Assembly: GCF_014190805.1 (NCBI RefSeq) | Contig: NZ_JACHVQ010000006.1 | Span: forward strand, 112,832 to 176,831 | From: Flexivirga oryzae | GTDB taxonomy: Bacteria; Actinomycetota; Actinomycetes; Actinomycetales; Dermatophilaceae | DNA: 64,000 bases | Direction of reading: 5' to 3' | Part shown: in pieces, positions 57,426-64,000 of the stretch | How positions within the stretch are numbered: position 1 is the stretch's first letter | Layout of the letters: each line of letters starts with the position of its first letter | Notes under the pieces: model-generated | The model's input: only the letters and a program-made list of their open reading frames with translations | The model's database searches: none | What the model was told of the DNA's origin: nothing | Made by a program: the position numbers and the translations under genes

Positions 57426-58517
57426 CTAGTGTCCTCCGTCCTTAATTCGTTGAAGAAACCTTCCGAGTGAGGCGAGGATCTCCTCGGCGGTTTTGGTCCA
57501 GATGAATGGCTTCGGGTTCTTGTTCCAGGCCTTCGCCCACTCGCGTAGGTCTTTCTCCAGGGCTTGCACGCTGCGGTGGTCGGAGCGTTGCAGTAGGTCG
57601 CGGGTGACTTCGGCGAACAGTCTTTCGACCTGATTGATCCACGAGGAGTAGGTCGGGGTGAAGTGCATCTGAAAGCGGGGGTGAGCGGTCAACCACTTCT
57701 TGATGGTCGGGTGCTTGTGGGTGCCGTAGTTGTCGCAGATGACGTGCACGTCCAACCCGGCGGGCACGTTCTGGTCGATCGTGGCCAGGAACTTCTTGAA
57801 CTCGGTGGCCCGATGGCGGCGGTGCGTCGCGGAGATGAGGGTGCCGTCGGCCACGTTCATCGCGGCGAACAAGGTGGTGGTGCCATGCCGCACGTAGTCG
57901 TGAGTACGGCGTTCGGGCATGCCCGGCATCATCGGGAACGCGGGTTGAGACCGCGCCAACGCCTGCACCTGACTCTTCTCATCGACGCTGAGAACAACGG
58001 CGGATTCGGGCGGGTCCAGGTACAGGCCGACGATGTCGTAGACCTTCTCCACGAACAACGGGTCATTGGACAGTTTGAACCCGTCGGCCCGGTGCGGTTG
58101 CAGCCCGAACGCTTTCCAGATCCGCCCGATCGTCGAGGGTGACAGCCCCGACTTCTCAGCCATCTTCGTCCGCGACCAGTGCGTCGCGTGCTCCGGTGTC
58201 GACTCCAACGTCGCGACCAGCACGTCCTCGACCTGCTCGGGCGTGATCGTCGCCGGCCGACCCGGCCGAGGCTCATCAACCAGCCCGTCCAAGCGGTGCT
58301 CAACGAACCGGGACCGCCACTTACCCACCGTCGGCTGACTGATCCCCAACCGGGCCGCGACCACCTTGTTCGTGTGCCCGTCCGCGCACTCCAACACGAT
58401 CCGCGACCGTAACGCCAACGCCTGCGACGACTTCCGCCGTCGAGCCCACCGACCCAACTGCTCACGCTCGCCAATCGTCAATTCCAACAACACTTTTGGA
58501 CGACCCGCAGAAGGCAT
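57426..58517 (-). CDS. IS630 family transposase
   Basis: A 363-residue DDE transposase. The N-terminal helix-turn-helix part is SRIVLECADGHTNKVVAARL and GISQPTVGKWRSRFVEHRLD. The DDE triad is carried by VVLSVDEKSQVQAL, VHVICDNYGTHKHP and SSWINQVERLFAEV. The frame is intact with ATG 58517. The TAG stop uses the TA target site at the element's end. It should move the element by cut-and-paste into TA. Confidence 0.96.
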   Translation of the reverse strand: MPSAGRPKVLLELTIGEREQLGRWARRRKSSQALALRSRIVLECADGHTNKVVAARLGISQPTVGKWRSRFVEHRLDGLVDEPRPGRPATITPEQVEDVLVATLESTPEHATHWSRTKMAEKSGLSPSTIGRIWKAFGLQPHRADGFKLSNDPLFVEKVYDIVGLYLDPPESAVVLSVDEKSQVQALARSQPAFPMMPGMPERRTHDYVRHGTTTLFAAMNVADGTLISATHRRHRATEFKKFLATIDQNVPAGLDVHVICDNYGTHKHPTIKKWLTAHPRFQMHFTPTYSSWINQVERLFAEVTRDLLQRSDHRSVQALEKDLREWAKAWNKNPKPFIWTKTAEEILASLGRFLQRIKDGGH

Positions 58518-58562
58518 ACCCCATCATACCAATTATTCAATGAATTTACGGCGGACGACACT
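57427..58562 (-). mobile_element. IS630-family insertion sequence, intact, with TA target duplication
   Basis: The element is bounded by TA at 57427-57428 and 58561-58562. Its ends are imperfect inverted repeats: TAGTGTCCTCCGTCC then TTAATTC, versus TAGTGTCGTCCGCCG then TAAATTC on the other strand. It holds one transposase gene. It lies between the DUF488 gene and a dehydratase gene, ending 11 bp before the latter's ATG. Confidence 0.93.
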
Positions 58563-58573
58563 AGGTTCCGGTT

Positions 58574-60364
58574 ATGAGCACCGAGGAGCACCGCCTGCGG
58601 TCCCGCGCCTGGTTCGACGATCCCAGCGACCCGGGCATGACCGCGATCTACCTGGAGCGTTACCTCAACTACGGCATGACACTCGACGAACTGCGATCCG
58701 GCAAGCCGATCATCGGCATCGCGCAGAGCGGGTCGGACCTGTCCCCCTGCAACCGCCACCACTTGACGCTGGCCGGGCGGGTCCGCGACGGGATCATCGC
58801 GGCCGGTGGCGTGCCGCTGGAGTTCCCGACGCACCCGATCCAGGAGACCGGCAAGCGACCGGGTGCCGCGCTGGACCGCAACCTCGCCTATCTCGGCCTG
58901 GTCGAGTTGCTCTACGGCTACCCGATCGACGGGGTCGTGCTCACCATCGGCTGCGACAAGACGACCCCCGCGCAGCTGATGGCGGCCGCCACCGTCAACA
59001 TCCCGGCGATCGCGTTGTCCGTGGGCCCGATGCTCAACGGCTGGTATGACGGCAAGCGCACCGGCTCCGGCACCATCATCTGGAAGGCGCGTGAGCTGCT
59101 CGCAACCGGCGAGATCGACCACGCGCAGTTCCTCGAACTCGTTGCGTCGTCGACGAATTCGGTGGGTTTCTGCAACACCATGGGCACCGCGTCGACGATG
59201 AACTCGCTGACCGAGGCGCTCGGTATGGAACTGCCCGGAGGGGCCGCCATCCCGGCGGCGTACCGGCAGCGCGCGCAATTCGCCTACGAGACCGGATCGC
59301 GGATCGTCGAGTTGGTGCGGGACAACGTGCTGCCCTCGGACATCCTCACCCGCGACGCGTTCCTCAACGCGATCGCCGTCAACTCCGCGATCGGCGGGTC
59401 GACCAACGCACCCATCCACCTGCAGGCCGTCGCGCGGCACATGGGTGTCGAGTTGTCGCTGGCCGACTGGGAGGAGCACGGGCGGGACCTGCCGCTACTG
59501 GTCAACCTGCAACCGGCGGGCGAGTACCTCGGCGAGGACTTCTACCGGGCCGGCGGCGTGCCCGCGGTGGTCAACCAGCTGATGCGTGCCGGGAGGATCC
59601 GGCAGGACGCGCTGACGGTGAGCGGCGCAACCATCGGCGACAACTGCCGGGACGCCACCATCGCCGATCCCGCGGTCATCCGACCGATCGACGAACCGCT
59701 CAAGGAACACGCGGGTTTCGCGGTCATGACCGGGAACATCTTCGACGCCGCGATCATGAAGACCTCCGTCATCGACGACGCGTTCCGCGACCGTTACCTC
59801 TCGGACCCGGACGACCCGGACGCGTTCGAGGGACGCGCGGTGGTCTTCGACGGGCCGGAGGACTACCACCGGCGGATCGAGACCGAGCCGGGCATCGACG
59901 AGCACAGCATCCTGTTCATGCGGGGTGCCGGACCGATCGGTTACCCGGGCGCGGCGGAAGTGGTCAACATGCAGCCGCCGGCCGCGTTGCTGCACGCCGG
60001 CATCGAGTCGCTGCCGTGCGTGGGTGACGGGCGCCAGTCCGGCACCTCCGGGTCGCCGTCGATCCTCAATGCCTCCCCCGAGGCCGCGGCCGGCGGCAAC
60101 CTGGCGGTCCTGCGGACCGGTGACCCGATCCGCGTCGACCTGCGACGGGGGCGTGTCGACCTGCTGCTCGACGACGCCGAGATCGCGTGCAGGCGAACGG
60201 CGTTGGACGAGTCCGGTGGCTACCCGATGCCGGAGTCCCAGACACCGTGGCAGCAACTGCACCGTGCCGGGGTCGGTCAGATGGACACCGGCATGGTGAT
60301 CGAGGACGCCGTCGAGTTCCAACGCATCGCCCAACGCCGCGGCCTGCCCCGGCACAGTCACTGA
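58574..60364 (+). CDS. IlvD/Edd family sugar-acid dehydratase (XylD-like)
   Basis: A 596-residue iron-sulfur dehydratase. Cluster Cys are in QSGSDLSPCNRHH, TIGCDKTTPAQLMAA and VGFCNTMGTASTMN. Other motifs: SGKPIIGIAQ, FPTHPIQETGKRPGAALDRN, AGGVPAVVNQL and SLPCVGDGRQSGTSGSPSIL. The closest fit from memory is xylonate dehydratase XylD of Caulobacter; arabonate is also possible. It would turn a sugar acid into a 2-keto-3-deoxy acid. The IS630 end lies 11 bp before the ATG, so its native upstream region is lost. Confidence 0.92.
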   Translation: MSTEEHRLRSRAWFDDPSDPGMTAIYLERYLNYGMTLDELRSGKPIIGIAQSGSDLSPCNRHHLTLAGRVRDGIIAAGGVPLEFPTHPIQETGKRPGAALDRNLAYLGLVELLYGYPIDGVVLTIGCDKTTPAQLMAAATVNIPAIALSVGPMLNGWYDGKRTGSGTIIWKARELLATGEIDHAQFLELVASSTNSVGFCNTMGTASTMNSLTEALGMELPGGAAIPAAYRQRAQFAYETGSRIVELVRDNVLPSDILTRDAFLNAIAVNSAIGGSTNAPIHLQAVARHMGVELSLADWEEHGRDLPLLVNLQPAGEYLGEDFYRAGGVPAVVNQLMRAGRIRQDALTVSGATIGDNCRDATIADPAVIRPIDEPLKEHAGFAVMTGNIFDAAIMKTSVIDDAFRDRYLSDPDDPDAFEGRAVVFDGPEDYHRRIETEPGIDEHSILFMRGAGPIGYPGAAEVVNMQPPAALLHAGIESLPCVGDGRQSGTSGSPSILNASPEAAAGGNLAVLRTGDPIRVDLRRGRVDLLLDDAEIACRRTALDESGGYPMPESQTPWQQLHRAGVGQMDTGMVIEDAVEFQRIAQRRGLPRHSH

Positions 60365-60380
60365 GGGATGCGCCGGTGAG

Positions 60381-60396
60381 CCGGCGGCACCGCCGG
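60381..60396. terminator. GC-rich hairpin between convergent genes
   Basis: CCGGCGG pairs with CCGCCGG around CA, between the dehydratase stop (60364) and the permease stop (60408). It could end both transcripts. Confidence 0.45.
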
Positions 60397-60407
60397 ACCG
60401 TGCTGGG

Positions 60408-62009
60408 TCAGTCGGGGATCAGGTCGCGCCGGGAGCGCCATACGACACCCAGCGGAACGCACACGAGGAAGCACAGGAGCAGCACGAAAACCCCTGTGCT
60501 CGGTCCGTTTCCGTCCGCGTAGTCGGGCACGTGCGAGAAGACGGCGCTGACCTGCAGCCAGCGCGGCGCGTGCAGCACCGAGCCCATCAGGACGAGCACC
60601 GCGGAGCCGGCGACCGGGATCCAGGTCGCGACCGCAACGGTGCGGCGCGCACCGACCAGGAGCACACCGACACCGGTGAGCGCCAGGACCGCCGGCCACT
60701 GGCCGACGGTGTAGGCGAAGTTGCGTCCTGCGGCGGCGTCGTCCAGTTGGGTCATCGTCACCAGCGCGCCGATGCCGCCGACCACCGCCAGCATCGCGAG
60801 CGACCCGAGCACCGCCACCACCGCGCGCACCACGAGCGGTGTCCGCCGTGCCACGCCACAGGTCAGCACGTCCTCGAGCAGACCGTCGGCCTCGTCGGTG
60901 CCGCTGCCCAGCACCGTCAGCACCGCGTAACAGCCGGCCAGCAGGGCCAGCAGCACCCCGGCGAAGGAGAAGAACGCAGCGTCGAGTCGGTGCTCGCCGG
61001 TCAGGTCGCTCATCAGCTTGGCGGTCGACGAATCCCGTTGCAGTAGTTGGACAAGACTGCCACTCATCCCACCGAACAACGCGGCGAGTGCGGCGCAGAC
61101 CGCGGTCCAGCTCAGCCAGCGTCCGCGCTCCAGGTGCCAGGTCAACGCGAGCGCGGAGCGCACCTGCAGGCGGTCGTCGCTGGTTGCCCGGTCGTGCAGC
61201 GGCGCGGTCGCGTACTCCCGGCCGCGCCCGATCAGCCACACACCTGCGCCGACCGCTCCGCAGAGCGCGGCGAACACGAGCAGGCTCCACCACCGGTCAT
61301 CGGTGTATGGCGCCTCGACGTCCTTCCAGCCGAGCGGACTGACCCAGCGAAGCGCGGTGACGCCGTGCACGTTGGCCACCGCACGGAGTGCGAAAGCCAC
61401 TGCCAGCGCGAGAAATCCGAGCAGTTTGGCAAGCCCGGTGCTGTCCGCCGACTCCCCGGCGGCCAGACCGATCAGCCCGAAGCAGAGACTGCAGCATGCC
61501 GTCACGGCACCGAGCCCGACGGCGCCCTGCCAGGTCAGCTCGTCGACGATCGGGAGCTCGGCCACACCGACAGCGGCGACCGCGAGACCGAAGCCGACGG
61601 CGACGACCGCGACGGCAGTCAGCCCACCCCGCAACCGGTCGCGCCCGTCGTGACCGCTGGCCTGCAAGAGCTCGGCGACACCCGAATCCTCGGCACCACG
61701 AACAAAACTCACACCAAGCAGCAGCGCCATGATCGACGATGCGATGATCAGGTAGGTGCCCATCTCCCACGCCGCGAGCTGCCCGATGGTGCCCGGGTCC
61801 GGCAGCGGACCGTAGAGCAGCCGGGTCGCCGCGTTGTCGCCCAGACTCTCGATGAGGTGCTGGCGTTGGGAGAGCTTCGGGTAGGTCGAGGCGTATGACG
61901 GTGCCACCACCGCGAGGAGCCCGAGCAACGGCAGCGTCCAGGCGAGGATGCGCCGACGGTGGGTCCGCAGGGCGACCCGGGCCGGGCCGGTTCCGTGCGC
62001 CGCGCTCAT
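60408..62009 (-). CDS. ABC transporter permease, multidrug/antibiotic exporter type
   Basis: A 533-residue protein with about twelve hydrophobic segments, built from two similar halves (GTYLIIASSIMALLLGVSFV and AFFSFAGVLLALLAGCYAVL with GSGTDEADGLLEDVLTCGVA, matching VRGAEDSGVAELLQASGHDG of the first half). This duplicated layout is that of TmrB/Wzm-like antibiotic export permeases beside MerR regulators in actinobacteria. The start overlaps the ATPase stop (ATGA). The substrate is unknown. Confidence 0.9.
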   Translation of the reverse strand: MSAAHGTGPARVALRTHRRRILAWTLPLLGLLAVVAPSYASTYPKLSQRQHLIESLGDNAATRLLYGPLPDPGTIGQLAAWEMGTYLIIASSIMALLLGVSFVRGAEDSGVAELLQASGHDGRDRLRGGLTAVAVVAVGFGLAVAAVGVAELPIVDELTWQGAVGLGAVTACCSLCFGLIGLAAGESADSTGLAKLLGFLALAVAFALRAVANVHGVTALRWVSPLGWKDVEAPYTDDRWWSLLVFAALCGAVGAGVWLIGRGREYATAPLHDRATSDDRLQVRSALALTWHLERGRWLSWTAVCAALAALFGGMSGSLVQLLQRDSSTAKLMSDLTGEHRLDAAFFSFAGVLLALLAGCYAVLTVLGSGTDEADGLLEDVLTCGVARRTPLVVRAVVAVLGSLAMLAVVGGIGALVTMTQLDDAAAGRNFAYTVGQWPAVLALTGVGVLLVGARRTVAVATWIPVAGSAVLVLMGSVLHAPRWLQVSAVFSHVPDYADGNGPSTGVFVLLLCFLVCVPLGVVWRSRRDLIPD

Positions 62010-62989
62010 CTCGCCGCCACCTTGTAGTGCCGCAGGAAGAGGTCCTCCAGGCTGGCCGGTGTGCACCGCACATCGGTCGGGTGTGCCACCAGGAGCACCT
62101 GCAACACCCGGTCGACAGCCTCCTGCGGGACGCTGGCCTCCACGCGGATCTTGCCGTCCGACAACGGCTTACGGGCGACCTCGACTCTAGTGCCGAGCAC
62201 GTCCTGGACCTCGTCGACGACCCGGTCGGCGACGTCCCCCGACAGCACCGCACTGATCGTGGACGCCGCGAGGTGCCGCATCTGGGACAGCTGGCCGGTC
62301 TCGACCAGCCGGCCGTCCTTGATGATCGTCACCGCGTCGCACAGCTGCTCGACCTCGCCCAGGATGTGGCTGGACAGCAGGACGGTGCGTCCTTGCGAGG
62401 TCGCCTGCTCCACACACTCGCCGAAGGTGCGCTCCATCAAGGGGTCGAGGCCGGACGTCGGCTCGTCGAGGATGAGCAGCTCGGTGTTCGCCGCGAAGGC
62501 GGCCACCAGCATGACCTTCTGCCGGTTTCCCTTGGAATACTTACGGATCCGTTTGCTGGTGTCGAGTGCGAACGCCTCGATCAAGGCGCTCTCGCGCTGG
62601 TCGTCGTAGTCGCCGCCGGCGGACCGCCGCAGTCCGGCCAGCGCGTCCAGTGCCTGCCGCCCGGTGAGCGTGGGCCACAGTGCGACCTCGCCGGCGACAT
62701 ACGACACCTGACGGTTGACGGTCGCGCTGTCAGTGGCGGGGTCACGGCCGAGCACGCGCACGACCCCGGCATCCCGCCCGTAGAGGCCGAGCAGCACCCG
62801 GATGGTCGTGGTCTTGCCGGCGCCGTTCGGCCCGAGGAATCCGTGCACGGTGCCGCGGGACACGGCCAGGTCGAGACCGTCGATCGCCCGGAACCTGCCG
62901 AACGTCTTGGTGAGGCCGACGACCTCGATGACTCGGTTGGTCGTCGGCGACTGCTCCACGGCGCGTGCCTTCGTGGACGGGGTGGTCAT
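62006..62989 (-). CDS. ABC transporter ATP-binding protein
   Basis: A 327-residue ATPase. Walker A is GFLGPNGAGKTTTIRVLLGL, the signature region is IRKYSKGNRQKVMLVAAFAA, and Walker B is LLILDEPTSGLDPL. A C-terminal ~90-residue extension with VSGDVADRVVD-like strand-helix follows, as in DrrA-type drug exporters. It pairs with the permease; both ends overlap neighbours by 4 nt, so regulator, ATPase and permease form one operon. Confidence 0.95.
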   Translation of the reverse strand: MTTPSTKARAVEQSPTTNRVIEVVGLTKTFGRFRAIDGLDLAVSRGTVHGFLGPNGAGKTTTIRVLLGLYGRDAGVVRVLGRDPATDSATVNRQVSYVAGEVALWPTLTGRQALDALAGLRRSAGGDYDDQRESALIEAFALDTSKRIRKYSKGNRQKVMLVAAFAANTELLILDEPTSGLDPLMERTFGECVEQATSQGRTVLLSSHILGEVEQLCDAVTIIKDGRLVETGQLSQMRHLAASTISAVLSGDVADRVVDEVQDVLGTRVEVARKPLSDGKIRVEASVPQEAVDRVLQVLLVAHPTDVRCTPASLEDLFLRHYKVAAR

Positions 62990-63828
62990 GACACGGCACC
63001 TTTCGACTCGGGCGGCAGCAGGCCGCGCTCGAGCAGCCCGCTCTCCAGTTCGTGCATGAAGGACTTCTGCAGGTCCTCGGGGAAGAGCTGCGTGGTCGCA
63101 TAGCCGACGTACTCGCCCGAGCTCTGCGACGCCTGCTCCAGCATGCCGCGCACCTGACCCGGTGTGAGGTCCAGTGCTGCCAGGAAGTCGACGGAGTGCT
63201 CGGCCATCTCCTCGACCCGGCGGAGCCGTTCGGCCTCGGGCAACGTGTCGACGGACCGGCTGAGATCCCGGAACTCGATGAAGAGCGGAAGGATCAGATC
63301 AAGTTGCTCGTCGGTGAGATGCTCCGCGAGGTCGGTGATCATGGACGGCAGCTCCGTGCGGTAGCAGGCGAATTCGACCACCTGCCGTTCGGCTGCGATG
63401 AGCGCGGCCACCTCGGGATCACCGGCCCGGGCGAGCAGCCGGTCGTACATCTCGTGCACCGCCCGCGGCATCGGGGACACCGGCCCGCCCTCCCCCGTCG
63501 TACGCAGCAGGTTGACCAGTTGCTGTCGCTGCCGGCCCAGTTCGCCGATGCGCTCATCCACCCCGGCGAGTGTCACCGCGAGGTCGGTGCGGATCGCGTT
63601 GCGTTCGTCCGGGTCGTCACCGGACTCCTCGATCATCGCTCGCACCGAGACGAGCGGCACCCCGGAGCCGACCAGCCAGCGGATCCGGACCAGCCGCGCC
63701 AGCTGCACCATGCCGTAGTCGCGGACCCCGCCGATCCGCTCGGGCACCGGCAGCAACCCGATCTGGTGGTAGTAGCGGATGGTCCGCACGGTAGTGCCGG
63801 CCAGATCCGCCAGCTCTTTGACTCGCAT
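62986..63828 (-). CDS. MerR family transcriptional regulator
   Basis: A 280-residue MerR protein. The DNA-binding part is VKELADLAGTTVRTIRYYHQ, IGLLPVPERIGGVRDYGMVQ, then LARLVRIRWLVGSGVPLVSV. A dimer coiled coil with VDERIGELGRQRQQLVNLLR follows, and the C-terminal ~150 residues are an effector domain rich in helices. The ligand is unknown. A 27-bp palindrome sits in its own promoter, so it controls the exporter operon and itself. Confidence 0.93.
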   Translation of the reverse strand: MRVKELADLAGTTVRTIRYYHQIGLLPVPERIGGVRDYGMVQLARLVRIRWLVGSGVPLVSVRAMIEESGDDPDERNAIRTDLAVTLAGVDERIGELGRQRQQLVNLLRTTGEGGPVSPMPRAVHEMYDRLLARAGDPEVAALIAAERQVVEFACYRTELPSMITDLAEHLTDEQLDLILPLFIEFRDLSRSVDTLPEAERLRRVEEMAEHSVDFLAALDLTPGQVRGMLEQASQSSGEYVGYATTQLFPEDLQKSFMHELESGLLERGLLPPESKGAVS

Positions 63829-63834
63829 GCTTCG

Positions 63835-63865
63835 ATCATTGACTGTGACGTAACGTCACAGTCAA
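63835..63865 (-). promoter_or_regulatory. MerR-type promoter and operator, probably leaderless
   Basis: A 27-bp perfect palindrome around a central base (63839-63865) has arms TTGACTGTGACGT and ACGTCACAGTCAA. On the minus strand TTGACT (63865-63860) is the -35 and AATGAT (63840-63835) the -10, with a 19-bp spacer, the long spacing used by MerR activators. The start site would fall at the ATG at 63828, so the mRNA is probably leaderless. Confidence 0.82.
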
Positions 63866-63906
63866 GCACCGACGGCGCAATTCCGGTCGCTCGGCATCCA
63901 GTGCGT

Positions 63907-63924
63907 ATGTATCGTTTGATACAT
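63907..63924. promoter_or_regulatory. Palindrome at the start of the last gene
   Basis: ATGTATCGTTTGATACAT has 7-bp arms around GTTT and reaches the first codon of the gene at 63923. It is a probable repressor site; the regulator is not in the window unless it is the MerR protein, whose site differs. Confidence 0.6.
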
Positions 63925-64000
63925 GATGGAGATCAGCGAGCCCTCCACCGCGAACGCTCAGCGGTTGTGGCACTACCTGGGAGACGTCGAGCGCTGGGGT
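63923..64000 (+). CDS. SRPBCC family protein, N-terminus only
   Basis: From ATG 63923 (or 63926) the frame reads MMEISEPSTANAQRLWHYLG, then DVERWG at the window end. The N-terminal strand-helix with a Trp in the 'D-x-E-R-W' position is typical of polyketide cyclase/START-like proteins. Only 26 residues are present. No ribosome-binding site is visible, so it may be leaderless, and the palindrome covers its start. Confidence 0.6.
   Translation, partial: MMEISEPSTANAQRLWHYLGDVERWG

Overview
The window is high-GC actinobacterial chromosome, dense in genes and mostly housekeeping. Gene families and order (rsmI next to pmt, a G5/resuscitation-factor protein before tatD and metG, a conservon, actinobacterial NarGHJI, an encapsulin with its peroxidase, L25/Pth/Mfd/MazG/enolase together) suggest a Micrococcales-type organism, perhaps near Dermacoccaceae or Intrasporangiaceae. 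That placement is inference; there is no rRNA to anchor it.

Layout. 1-3036 (minus): partial exopolyphosphatase, DUF501, an FtsB/DivIC-like divisome protein and enolase. 3450-7519 (plus): a complete conservon (histidine-kinase-like, roadblock, DUF742, small GTPase). 7569-7753: a four-copy tandem array at the end of a PaiB-like gene. 8415-19708: pyrE (5' frameshift), DUF402, MazG, a SurA-like lipoprotein, Mfd, a VOC protein, Pth, L25, a second four-copy array, Prs and GlmU. 19867-25725: DUF2185, fatty-acid hydroxylase, a frameshifted SRPBCC gene, tRNA-Gln, regulators, and the divergent tam/tamR pair with two operator palindromes. 26034-27803: an orphan family-5 solute-binding lipoprotein.

28119-31759 (minus): ABC-F ATPase, IspE, RsmA. 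31960-42482 (minus): one nitrate-respiration operon in transcription order narK, narG, narH, narJ, narI, acyl-CoA ligase, mobA. NarK moves nitrate/nitrite, NarGHI reduces nitrate, NarJ matures NarG and MobA makes the guanine-dinucleotide molybdenum cofactor; the acyl-CoA ligase has no obvious part in this. 42733-52837: a G5/Rpf lipoprotein with a possible c-di-AMP riboswitch leader, TatD, MetRS, small membrane proteins, a MarR/SRPBCC divergent pair, DUF2079, RsmI and Pmt. 53004-57411: two PH-domain membrane proteins, encapsulin with DyP peroxidase, DUF488. 57427-58562: an intact IS630-family element between the DUF488 gene and a XylD-like dehydratase. 60408-64000: an ABC exporter with its MerR regulator, and the start of an SRPBCC gene.

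The most unusual signals are not genes. They are a roughly 105-bp nested-palindrome element present twice, two tandem arrays of about 51-bp units sharing a core at the 3' ends of genes, an interspersed repeat read through in frame in narH and in a DUF2079 gene, a hairpin touching the prs start codon, and frequent GTATGRC-type words. No clear new defence or biosynthetic system is visible.
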